Shown here: positions 26,455 to 35,079 of the stretch, piece after piece
Layout: every line of letters begins with the position of its first letter
Position numbering within the stretch: the stretch's first letter is position 1
Position numbers and translations under genes: made by a program
NCBI RefSeq assembly: GCF_014644295.1
Contig: NZ_BMKK01000012.1
Location: 141,078-205,077 of the forward strand
Origin: Emticicia aquatilis
GTDB taxonomy: Bacteria; Bacteroidota; Bacteroidia; Cytophagales; Spirosomataceae
Direction of reading: 5' to 3'
DNA: 64,000 nucleotides
The notes under the pieces: generated by a model
Seen by the model: the letters and a program-made list of their open reading frames with translations, nothing else
Database searches by the model: none
Told to the model about the DNA's origin: nothing

Positions 26455-29400
26455 ATGATGAAGTCCTACCAAGTGGGTCGCTATATTGGGCGACTATCAG
26501 CTGGTGTGAAAAAATCTGTTTTCACAATTGCTGCAATGCTGTTAACATCACTCACTTTCACTGTGATGGCACAAGAAGTAACTGTTTCGGGTACGGTAAA
26601 GGGTGCTGATGGCAGCGGCTTACCAGGAGTTACAGTTCAAGCTAAAGGTACTACAAAAGGTACTCAAACTGGCTTAGATGGTACTTACAAATTAGCTGGT
26701 GTTGCTAAAAATGGCACATTGGTATTTAGTTTTGTAGGTATGGAAACAAAAGAAGTTGCAATTGGCAACAAAACCGTTGTTGATGTGACTTTAGTTGATG
26801 ACACAAAAGCCCTCGAAGAAGTTGTTGTTGTTGGTTATGGTACTGTTAAGAAAAAAGATGCAACTGGTGCAGTAAATGCAATCGGTGCAAAAGATTTCCA
26901 AAAAGGTATCGTAACATCTCCTGAGCAATTAATGCAAGGACGTGTAGCAGGTGTGCAAATTACACAGTCAAGCGGTGAGCCTGGTGGTGGAATTAACGTT
27001 CGTATTCGTGGTACATCCTCAGTTTTTGGTGGAAACAACCCATTATTCGTAATTGATGGTGTGCCTTTGAGTGGTGACAATGTTTCTGGTGGTGGAGATG
27101 CAAGTGGTGTTGGTCGTCAACCAGCGAAAAACCCTTTGAACTTCATGAATCCAGATGATATCGCTTCTATTGACATTTTGAAAGATGCTTCTGCAACTGC
27201 AATCTACGGTTCTCGTGGTGCAAATGGTGTTGTTTTAATTACAACTAAGAAAGGTAAAGGAAAAGGGTCGCTTGAGTATGGTTACTCGCACGGTTTTAGC
27301 TCAATCACTAAAAAATATGATTTATTATCAGCGGCTGAGTATGTTGCAGCTGGTGGTCAAAACAAAGGTGGTTCAACTGACTGGCAAGATGAGTTATTCA
27401 GAACTGGTCAAACAAGCCAACACAATCTTGCCTTCGGTGGTGGAGATGCAAGCGGTAGCTACCGTTTCTCTTTGGGTTATTTAAACCAACAAGGTATTGT
27501 TTTAAAATCAGGTATAAAACGTTATAGCGTTGGATTTAGTGGTACTAAGAAATTTATCAATGATAAATTAACTCTCGGAAGTAGCTTAAACTTCGCTAAT
27601 ACACAAGATACTGGTGTGCCGATTTCAGAAAACTCTGGTTTTGAAGGTGATTTATTGGGTGGTATTTTAAAATCAAATCCTACTCAACCAGTCTATACTA
27701 CAGATGCTAAAGGTAATAAAGTATTCAACCAACCAGGTAATACAGAGCCAAATCCATTAGCTTTTGCTATGTTATCACAAGATAACACTAACACACTTCG
27801 TGCATTAGGAAATATCAATGCTGAGTTACAAATCATTGAAGGCTTGAAATTCAAAACTGTATTAGGTTTTGATAAATCTCTTTCTTCAAGAAAATCAGCT
27901 TATTCAAGTGACTTAGTTGCAACAGGTATTGGTGGTATTGGTCGTGCGTATGTTAATGATATTGAAGTAAACAACCAATTATGGGAAAACTACTTCACTT
28001 ATGACAAAGAAATTGGTAAAACTTCTTTCAATGCTTTATTAGGTTACTCTTACCAAAGCTTTGACCGTTATACAAAAAGTATTGCTGCTGCAAACTTCCG
28101 TACTACAGATTTGAACTTGATGATTAATAACTTAGCATCAGCAAACGCAGGTAAATTTGGAAGTAACGTTGTAAATAACTCAAGTTCAGAAAAAGACGAG
28201 TTACAATCATACTTTGGACGTGTTAATGTAAATCTTTCAAGCAAATATTTAGTAACAGGAACACTTCGTATTGATGGTTCTTCTAAATTTGGTGGTAACA
28301 ACAAATATGGTGTATTCCCATCAGGTGCATTCAAATGGAAATTGATGGAAGAATCATTCGTTCCTAAAAACATCTTCTCTGATTTAGCTCTTCGTTTAGG
28401 TTATGGTGTTACTGGTAACCAGTCAATCCCTCATAACCTGTATGACCGTCGTGATAGATACTCAGGATGGGGTATCAACCAAGGTGCCGATAACATCGAA
28501 GGTGGTGGTTTGAATGCTGTTGCATTTAACAACCCTAACTTGAAATGGGAAACAACTGCGGCCTTAAACGTAGGTTTAGACTTTGCAGTATTGAACAATA
28601 GATTATCAGGTAATATCGAATTCTATCAGAAAAATACTAAAGATTTATTATTCTTAGTTGTTTCGGCTCAACCAGCTCCAACACCATTCTCATGGAAAAA
28701 CTTAGATACTGATATTCAAAACCGTGGTGTTGAATTAGGCTTAAACTTCTCAGCTATTGATAGCAAAAGCTTTGGATGGGAAATCTTAGCAAATACAGCG
28801 TTCAATAAAAACTTGGTTAAAAACTTATCAGGGGTTTATGATACAGGTGAAATCAACGGACAAGGTTTAACTGGTGCTTTTGCTCAACGTATTGCTCAAG
28901 GACAACCATTGTTTGCTTATTTCTTACGTGAATTTGGTGGTTATGACGAAGCTGGTAACTCTATTTACCCTGCTGGTGACTTCCAACAATTCTTGAACGG
29001 AAAAAGCCCACTTCCAACTGTAACAGCTGGTTTAACTAACAACTTCCGTTACAAAAACTTTGATTTGAGCTTGTTCTTCAATGGAGTATTTGGTAACTAC
29101 ATCTACTCAAACACTGCAAATGCTTTCTTTACAAAAGGTTCATTTGCAAATGGTCGTAACGTAACTAAAGATGTAGTTGGCTCTAAAGAAGGACCTCTAA
29201 ACGCTCCTGACGTATCTACTCGTTTCTTACAAAAAGGTGATTTCGTTCGTTTACAAAACTTGAACTTAGGTTATAGAGTACCAATGAAGAGTAAAGTATT
29301 CTCTAACTTGAAGTTTTATGTTACTGGCCAAAACTTGTTGACATTTACAAAATACACAGGTCAAGACCCAGAGGTTAGTACAAACAAATCGATTAATGGT

Positions 29401-29478
29401 ATTCCATCATTCGGTATTGATTACACTGCTTACCCAAGAGCTAAAACTTGGACAATCGGTGCAAACATTTCATTCTAA
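26455..29478 (+). CDS. SusC/RagA-family TonB-linked outer membrane protein
   Basis: A 1007-residue outer-membrane barrel that imports oligosaccharides with its SusD lid, driven by TonB. Signal peptide ending near VMAQE; carboxypeptidase-regulatory-like domain at about 42-115 with GLPGVTVQAKGTTKGTQTG; the TonB-box-like VVVVGYGTVKK at about 122-133; plug with QLMQGRVAGVQI and ATAIYGSRGANGVVLITTKK; then the barrel, closing with WTIGANISF. Codon use is strongly biased to T-ending Gly, Ala and Val codons, unlike the FG-GAP genes downstream, a sign of high expression. Substrate is unknown; the linked GH31 enzyme suggests an alpha-glucan or xyloside. Confidence 0.96.
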   Translation: MMKSYQVGRYIGRLSAGVKKSVFTIAAMLLTSLTFTVMAQEVTVSGTVKGADGSGLPGVTVQAKGTTKGTQTGLDGTYKLAGVAKNGTLVFSFVGMETKEVAIGNKTVVDVTLVDDTKALEEVVVVGYGTVKKKDATGAVNAIGAKDFQKGIVTSPEQLMQGRVAGVQITQSSGEPGGGINVRIRGTSSVFGGNNPLFVIDGVPLSGDNVSGGGDASGVGRQPAKNPLNFMNPDDIASIDILKDASATAIYGSRGANGVVLITTKKGKGKGSLEYGYSHGFSSITKKYDLLSAAEYVAAGGQNKGGSTDWQDELFRTGQTSQHNLAFGGGDASGSYRFSLGYLNQQGIVLKSGIKRYSVGFSGTKKFINDKLTLGSSLNFANTQDTGVPISENSGFEGDLLGGILKSNPTQPVYTTDAKGNKVFNQPGNTEPNPLAFAMLSQDNTNTLRALGNINAELQIIEGLKFKTVLGFDKSLSSRKSAYSSDLVATGIGGIGRAYVNDIEVNNQLWENYFTYDKEIGKTSFNALLGYSYQSFDRYTKSIAAANFRTTDLNLMINNLASANAGKFGSNVVNNSSSEKDELQSYFGRVNVNLSSKYLVTGTLRIDGSSKFGGNNKYGVFPSGAFKWKLMEESFVPKNIFSDLALRLGYGVTGNQSIPHNLYDRRDRYSGWGINQGADNIEGGGLNAVAFNNPNLKWETTAALNVGLDFAVLNNRLSGNIEFYQKNTKDLLFLVVSAQPAPTPFSWKNLDTDIQNRGVELGLNFSAIDSKSFGWEILANTAFNKNLVKNLSGVYDTGEINGQGLTGAFAQRIAQGQPLFAYFLREFGGYDEAGNSIYPAGDFQQFLNGKSPLPTVTAGLTNNFRYKNFDLSLFFNGVFGNYIYSNTANAFFTKGSFANGRNVTKDVVGSKEGPLNAPDVSTRFLQKGDFVRLQNLNLGYRVPMKSKVFSNLKFYVTGQNLLTFTKYTGQDPEVSTNKSINGIPSFGIDYTAYPRAKTWTIGANISF

Positions 29479-29509
29479 TTTGTGTTAACAATTCAAAACA
29501 ATTGAAAAA

Positions 29510-31000
29510 ATGAAAAAAAATAATATTTATAAAATTCTCCTTGCAAGTACAGGATTAGCCTTTATGTCGGCTTGTACTGACCTTGTTAATGACGAAAAAG
29601 ACTCAATCGTACGTACATCAGCTGGTGGTACATTCACCCCAGGTGACCCAGCAGCTCTTTTAGAATCAGCTTATAAAGATTTAGGTGCATACACTGACCA
29701 AGCAAACATTTATGCTTTAGGTGTACATACAACTGCTGAAATGATTCCACCAACACGTGGTGTTGACTGGGGTGATAACGGTGTATGGCGTACACTTGAT
29801 GCTCACACTTGGGATGCAACTCACTCAGGTATCACAAACGCATGGAACCAATTGAACCAACGTGTGTTTAAAGCAACTGAGATTATCGCATCTAATCCGA
29901 GTGCTTCACAAAAAGCACAAGCTCAGTTTTTACGTGCATTTAACATGTTCCATGTAATGGATTTCTGGGGACAAGTTCCTTTCAGAGAAGTTACACAAGG
30001 TGTTGACGAATTGCCAAAAACATTGAGCCGTTCAGAAGCATTCGATTTCATCGTGAAAGACTTGGAAGAAGCACTTCCAAACCTTGCGAAAGTTGCTCCT
30101 TCTGCAACAAATGGTATTGCAAACAAAGCTGCTGCAAACTTCTTGTTAGCTAAATTATACTTAAACAAAGGTGTGTACAAAGCTGCTGCTGCAGAAGGCC
30201 CATATACTTTTGACAAAGCTGATATGGACAAAGTAATTGCTTACGTTGATGCTATCACAGCTGATGGTTATTCATTAGATAAGAGCTACTTTAACGCATT
30301 TACAACAGCTTCTAAAAATGAAACAATCCTTGTTTCGTTAGAAGGTTCTGCTCAAAACCGTTGGTTCATGACTTTGCACTACAACCAAAACCCATCTGGT
30401 TGGAATGGTTTCACTACGTTGGCTGACTTCTATGATAAATTCGAGAAAGATGACCCACGTATCGGTATTCCAGCAAAAGGTGATGGCAAAGAGTTCTCAG
30501 GAATTGGCCGTGGTTTCTTGATTGGAAAACAAATTATGGATAATGGTAAAGATTTGATTGACACTCGTACTCAAAAAGTTTTATCTTTCACTCGTGATGT
30601 GCCTTTAGCTGGTGCAGCTACTGACAAAGGTATCCGTGTTATCAAGTATCACCCTGCTGATGCAAGTAAATATATCTTGATGCGTTATGCTGAAGCTGTA
30701 TTAATGAAAGCAGAAGCTCAATTCAGAGGTGGAAACACTGCTGGTGCTTTAACAACAGTTAACTCATTAAGAACAACTCGTGGTGGTAAAGCTCTTGCTT
30801 CTTTGACAGCAGATACAATGTTCGACGAAATCGGTCGTGAATTGTATTGGGAAGGTGGCAAACGTACTGTAGAGGTTCGTTATGGTAAATTTACAACTGG
30901 TACAGGTGTGGAAATTAAAGACGCTTATACTGTATTGTATCCAATCCCATCTTCGGCTATCGTTTCTAACCCGAACTTGAAGCAAAACAAAGGTTACTAA
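29510..31000 (+). CDS. SusD/RagB-family outer membrane lipoprotein
   Basis: A 496-residue surface lipoprotein that caps SusC and captures the glycan. Lipobox MSAC with Cys22. The TPR-rich helical body is typical: AQFLRAFNMFHVMDFWGQVPF, ANFLLAKLYLNKGVY, and the C-terminal signature YAEAVLMKAEAQFRGGN followed by ELYWEGGKRTVEVRYGKF and YPIPSSAIVSNPNLKQN. It begins 31 bases after susC and shares its codon bias, so both come from one strongly expressed transcript. A good terminator follows. Confidence 0.96.
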   Translation: MKKNNIYKILLASTGLAFMSACTDLVNDEKDSIVRTSAGGTFTPGDPAALLESAYKDLGAYTDQANIYALGVHTTAEMIPPTRGVDWGDNGVWRTLDAHTWDATHSGITNAWNQLNQRVFKATEIIASNPSASQKAQAQFLRAFNMFHVMDFWGQVPFREVTQGVDELPKTLSRSEAFDFIVKDLEEALPNLAKVAPSATNGIANKAAANFLLAKLYLNKGVYKAAAAEGPYTFDKADMDKVIAYVDAITADGYSLDKSYFNAFTTASKNETILVSLEGSAQNRWFMTLHYNQNPSGWNGFTTLADFYDKFEKDDPRIGIPAKGDGKEFSGIGRGFLIGKQIMDNGKDLIDTRTQKVLSFTRDVPLAGAATDKGIRVIKYHPADASKYILMRYAEAVLMKAEAQFRGGNTAGALTTVNSLRTTRGGKALASLTADTMFDEIGRELYWEGGKRTVEVRYGKFTTGTGVEIKDAYTVLYPIPSSAIVSNPNLKQNKGY

Positions 31001-31022
31001 GAGATATTCTTAGATATAATTT

Positions 31023-31056
31023 AACAAAAATGCTCGAAAAATCGAGCATTTTTGTT
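31023..31056 (+). terminator. Terminator after SusD
   Basis: AACAAAAATGCTCGA and TCGAGCATTTTTGTT form a perfect 15-base stem with a four-base A loop. The second arm ends in a T-run. It separates the SusC/SusD unit from the genes after it. Confidence 0.92.
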
Positions 31057-31113
31057 TTCTAAGCAAAACTAATTCGGTGGTTTAGCCCAAGCCATTTGTA
31101 TCAAAGATTAATT

Positions 31114-31686
31114 ATGAAATCGTATATTTACATTATTGTTATTATTTTTTCGATTTTCTACTCTTGCTCTTCTCCACAAAAAACAGATAAAACCAATATT
31201 GATAAGATTTATAATAGTTTGAAAGACGGCCAAACTAAAGCGATTATCAAGATTGATAGAAAGGAGTTTTATCCGAAAGAAAGTATTTTTAGCTGTGATA
31301 TTATTGCAGATAATGGTTTTCTGAGAGCTAATTTGTTTGACCAGTTTGAGAGTAATATTGTCTTGAATTTTGGTACTGAAAGATGGCACGCCACAAAACC
31401 TTATGTGTTGCGATTACAAAAAGACCAGCAAATTGAAGGCGGAATAATGATTGGTCGAATTGCCGACAAAGAAAAACGCACTGGCGAAGGTTATCTAATG
31501 ACCGAAGGAGAAATTACACTTGAGTCATTTTCTAAAGACAAGTGCGTAGTAATAGTAAACGGAAAAGTAGGTAAATTTGAAGCACAACTAACGCCCGAAA
31601 AATGGCATGACGTTGAGGCAATTATTATTTCAAAGAAACCAAAGACTACTTTAGTCAACCTAAAAGAAGAAGGTTTGTATTTCTAA
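31114..31686 (+). CDS. Lipoprotein of unknown function in the glycan locus
   Basis: A 190-residue lipoprotein (ATG 31114; lipobox FYSC). The mature part alternates short strands (KAIIKIDRKEF, SIFSCDIIADNGFLRANLFDQF, NIVLNFGTERW, GKVGKFEAQL) and suggests a small beta-sandwich. I do not recognise the family. It lies between the SusD terminator and the first FG-GAP lipoprotein, 29 bases before the latter, and probably shares its transcript. Confidence 0.72.
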   Translation: MKSYIYIIVIIFSIFYSCSSPQKTDKTNIDKIYNSLKDGQTKAIIKIDRKEFYPKESIFSCDIIADNGFLRANLFDQFESNIVLNFGTERWHATKPYVLRLQKDQQIEGGIMIGRIADKEKRTGEGYLMTEGEITLESFSKDKCVVIVNGKVGKFEAQLTPEKWHDVEAIIISKKPKTTLVNLKEEGLYF

Positions 31687-31715
31687 CTTTCGACTTAATA
31701 CTTTAAAAACCTGTG

Positions 31716-34700
31716 ATGAAACTTACAAAAAACTTACTTTTTTTATTCGTTACTTCATTTTACCTAATTTCTTGCTCGAAAAAAAATGAAGATGCTCTAT
31801 TTGAGCTAAAGGAAGAAAACGAGACAGGGATTTCGTTTGAAAATACCGTAACGAATAAAGAAGACTTTAATATTTTTAGCTACCGAAATTTCTACAATGG
31901 TGGTGGCGTAGCCGTTGGCGATATTAACAACGATGGCTTTCAAGATATTTTCTTTACCTCAAACATGGGTTCAAACAAACTCTATTTGAATAAAGGGAAT
32001 GAAAACGGTGTGACGTTTCGCTTTGAAGATATTTCTGAAAAAGCAGGAATCGCTAATCAGAAAAAATGGAGTACGGGCGTGGTGATGGTAGATATCAATA
32101 ACGATAATTTACTGGATATTTATGTCTGTAATGCAGGCTACCAGTCAGGTATCGGGCAAGAAAATGCTTTGTATATCAATAACGGAAACTTGACTTTTAC
32201 GGAATCGGCTAAAAAATACGGCCTTGACGAAAACGGTTATACAACACACGCCGCATTTTTCGATTATGACCTCGATGGCGATTTAGATTGCTATATTTTG
32301 AATAATAGTTTTATTCCTGTCAATACCCTCAACTATGATAATAACCGTGACCTCCGTGCCGAAGATTGGCCTGTGAAAGATTTCTTGAAAGGTGGTGGCG
32401 ATAAATTGATGAGAAATGATAATGGTTTTTTTCACGATGTGAGCAAAGAGTCAGGCATTTACAGTAGCTTAATTGGCTTCGGTTTGGGCGTTACGATTGG
32501 CGATGTAAACAAAGATGGCTACCCAGACATTTATGTTTCAAACGACTTTTTTGAGAAAGACTATTTATATATCAATCAAAAAGACGGAAAATTTAAGGAG
32601 GAAATCGAGCAACGAATGCAACACCTAAGCACAGCTTCGATGGGTGCTGATATGGCCGATATTAATAATGACGGTTATCAAGAAATCTTCACTACCGAAA
32701 TGCTCCCGAGAGATGAAGTTCGTTTAAAAACAAACGCTTCGTTTGATAATCACTACATCAATAATCTCAAAAAACAGAAGGGTTTCTACAACCAATTCAT
32801 GCAAAATTGCTTGCAACTCAATAACCAAGATGGCACTTACAGCGAAATTGCGTGCCTAAGCGGTGTAGCAGCCAGTGATTGGAGTTGGGGAGCCTTGATG
32901 TTCGATGCCGATAATGATGGTTTCAATGACATATATGTGTGTAATGGCATTTATCACGATGTAATCGACCAAGATTTTATTGATTTTTTTGCCAATGATT
33001 TATCAAAAAATGCCATCAATCAAGGCGAAAGAAAACGTTTCGATGAAATCATTAAAAACATGCCTTCTCGCCCAATTATCAACAATTTCTTTCATAATAG
33101 AGGCAAAACCGATTTAAGATTTGATGAAGAAGCCGAAAAATTTGGTTTTACGCAGCCTTCATTTTCAAATGGTGCGGCGTATGCCGATTTAGACAATGAT
33201 GGCGATTTGGATTTGATTGTCAATAATGTCAACCAAAAGGCTTTTGTATATCAGAATAAGTCTGAAAAATTAAAAAATCATTTCCTTAAAATAAATCTCA
33301 AAGGCGAAAACCAAAATACATTTGCTATTGGCTCAGAGGTAACAGTCTTTAGTCAAAATCAAATAATTACTCGCTATTTGATGCCTTCAAGAGGCTTTCA
33401 GTCAAGTTGCGAATACCCACTTACTGTTGGTTTAGGAGCGAATAATAAAGTAGATTCGGTACGCATCAAATGGTACGATGGACGAGTTTCAGTACTGAAA
33501 AATCCGATGATTGATAAAAGCCTTGTGGCTTCGATTAAAGATTCAAAAGTTATTAAATCATTGTCAGAGCCGTCAGTACCAAAGCCTTTCTTTCAAGCAG
33601 TGAGTATTGCTTTAGATTCGCACAAAGAAAATACCTACGAAGATTTTTATGACGAGCGAAATATTCCAGTAAAATTATCGGCCGAAGGCCCGAAAGCTGC
33701 CATTGGTGATGTAAACGGCGATGGCAAAGACGATATATATATTTGTGGTGCTACCCTCCAAGCAGGGCAACTTTACATTCAGCAAGGTGTGGGTTTCAAG
33801 AAATCCGTTCAAGAAGTTTTTGAGCAGTTTAAGTATCATGAAGATACCGCAGCGGAGTTTTTTGATGCCGATAAAGATGGCGATTTAGACCTATATGTAG
33901 GCTCAGGCGGAAACGAAGTTCCTGCGGGCGATAGAGGTCTCGACGACCGACTTTACTTGAACGACGGAAAAGGAAACTTCACACACAAAGTGAATGCCCT
34001 ACCCCGTGATGGAATGAATACGGCAGTTGTTGTACCTTTCGATTACGACAAAGATGGAGATTTAGATATTTTTGTAGGGAGCCGAAGCCAATCGAAACAA
34101 TATGGGTTGAGTCCGAAAAGTTTTGTGTTTCAAAACGATGGTAAGGGTAATTTTAAAAATGCAACACCTAAAGAATTGGAGGAAGTCGGAATGGTGCGTG
34201 ATGCCACGTGGCAAGACCTCAACGGCGATGGACAAAACGAACTCGTGGTTGTAGGAGATTGGATGTCGCCCGTGATTGTTACCTATAAAAATAAGCGTTT
34301 TGAACAACTCACTTCTGGACTGGAAAACTTAAACGGTTTTTGGGGAAGAGTGGAAGCCGTTGATATTGACAATGACAAAGATTTAGATTTAATACTCGGC
34401 AATTCGGGCGATAACGTCATGTTTAAAGCCAATGCCGAAAACCCGCTGAAAGTTTGGGTAAGCGATTTCGATAATAACGGAATTATGGATAAAATCCTTA
34501 CAAAAACCGTGGATGGAGAAGATAAAACAATCTTTTTGAAGCGTGAGACGATGGAACAGTTTCCTTTCTTGAAAACCAAAAATCTCAAACATTCGGAATT
34601 TGCGACTAAATCAATCTCCGATTTGTTCGATAAAAATATTCTGAGTAAAGGTGTAGTAAAGAAAGTAGATTTTCAGCAGTCGTGCGTGGCTATTAATGAT

Positions 34701-35039
34701 GGCAAAGGTGGTTTCTCGGTAAAAGAACTGCCAGTGGAAGCACAGTTTTCGTGCATCAATGCAACTTATTGCGTTGATTTGAATAATGATGGCTTGAAGG
34801 ATATTATCTTAGGCGGAAACAATCATAATTTCACGCCACAATTTTCTACACTCGATGCTTTCAAAGGTAAAATTTTATTAAATACAGGGAAGGGCAATTT
34901 TAAGGCAGTTTCGGACAGAAACAGTGGTTTTAGGGTAGATGGAGAAATGAAACAAATTGCCCCGATTAGTATTAATGGCAAGCGAAGTTTCATCATTTTA
35001 GTAAACAATTCGACGCCAAAGGTTTTTAGCTTACAATAG
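31716..35039 (+). CDS. FG-GAP/VCBS and ASPIC-UnbV repeat lipoprotein (paralog 1)
   Basis: A 1107-residue lipoprotein with Cys20 in the lipobox LISC. It is built from FG-GAP/VCBS repeats that form beta-propellers, each carrying a calcium loop such as DINNDGFQD, DYDLDGDLD, DVNKDGYPD and DLDNDGDLD. Around residue 520 an ASPIC/UnbV module reads FAIGSEVTVFSQN and MPSRGFQSSCEYPLTVGLG. Proteins of this type are surface-exposed partners of SusC/SusD-like loci; their ligand is unknown. ATG 31716 was taken over the adjoining GTG. The gene at 41649 is a close paralog. Confidence 0.9.
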   Translation: MKLTKNLLFLFVTSFYLISCSKKNEDALFELKEENETGISFENTVTNKEDFNIFSYRNFYNGGGVAVGDINNDGFQDIFFTSNMGSNKLYLNKGNENGVTFRFEDISEKAGIANQKKWSTGVVMVDINNDNLLDIYVCNAGYQSGIGQENALYINNGNLTFTESAKKYGLDENGYTTHAAFFDYDLDGDLDCYILNNSFIPVNTLNYDNNRDLRAEDWPVKDFLKGGGDKLMRNDNGFFHDVSKESGIYSSLIGFGLGVTIGDVNKDGYPDIYVSNDFFEKDYLYINQKDGKFKEEIEQRMQHLSTASMGADMADINNDGYQEIFTTEMLPRDEVRLKTNASFDNHYINNLKKQKGFYNQFMQNCLQLNNQDGTYSEIACLSGVAASDWSWGALMFDADNDGFNDIYVCNGIYHDVIDQDFIDFFANDLSKNAINQGERKRFDEIIKNMPSRPIINNFFHNRGKTDLRFDEEAEKFGFTQPSFSNGAAYADLDNDGDLDLIVNNVNQKAFVYQNKSEKLKNHFLKINLKGENQNTFAIGSEVTVFSQNQIITRYLMPSRGFQSSCEYPLTVGLGANNKVDSVRIKWYDGRVSVLKNPMIDKSLVASIKDSKVIKSLSEPSVPKPFFQAVSIALDSHKENTYEDFYDERNIPVKLSAEGPKAAIGDVNGDGKDDIYICGATLQAGQLYIQQGVGFKKSVQEVFEQFKYHEDTAAEFFDADKDGDLDLYVGSGGNEVPAGDRGLDDRLYLNDGKGNFTHKVNALPRDGMNTAVVVPFDYDKDGDLDIFVGSRSQSKQYGLSPKSFVFQNDGKGNFKNATPKELEEVGMVRDATWQDLNGDGQNELVVVGDWMSPVIVTYKNKRFEQLTSGLENLNGFWGRVEAVDIDNDKDLDLILGNSGDNVMFKANAENPLKVWVSDFDNNGIMDKILTKTVDGEDKTIFLKRETMEQFPFLKTKNLKHSEFATKSISDLFDKNILSKGVVKKVDFQQSCVAINDGKGGFSVKELPVEAQFSCINATYCVDLNNDGLKDIILGGNNHNFTPQFSTLDAFKGKILLNTGKGNFKAVSDRNSGFRVDGEMKQIAPISINGKRSFIILVNNSTPKVFSLQ

Positions 35040-35079
35040 CACAAAACCTCGCATGGCTCGCCATTAATCATTAATCGAC

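Noticed and set aside
35047..35062. Possible third copy of the 19-bp GC-rich word before the GH31 gene
   Set aside because: Only TCGCA, GG and a few scattered bases match; too weak to call.
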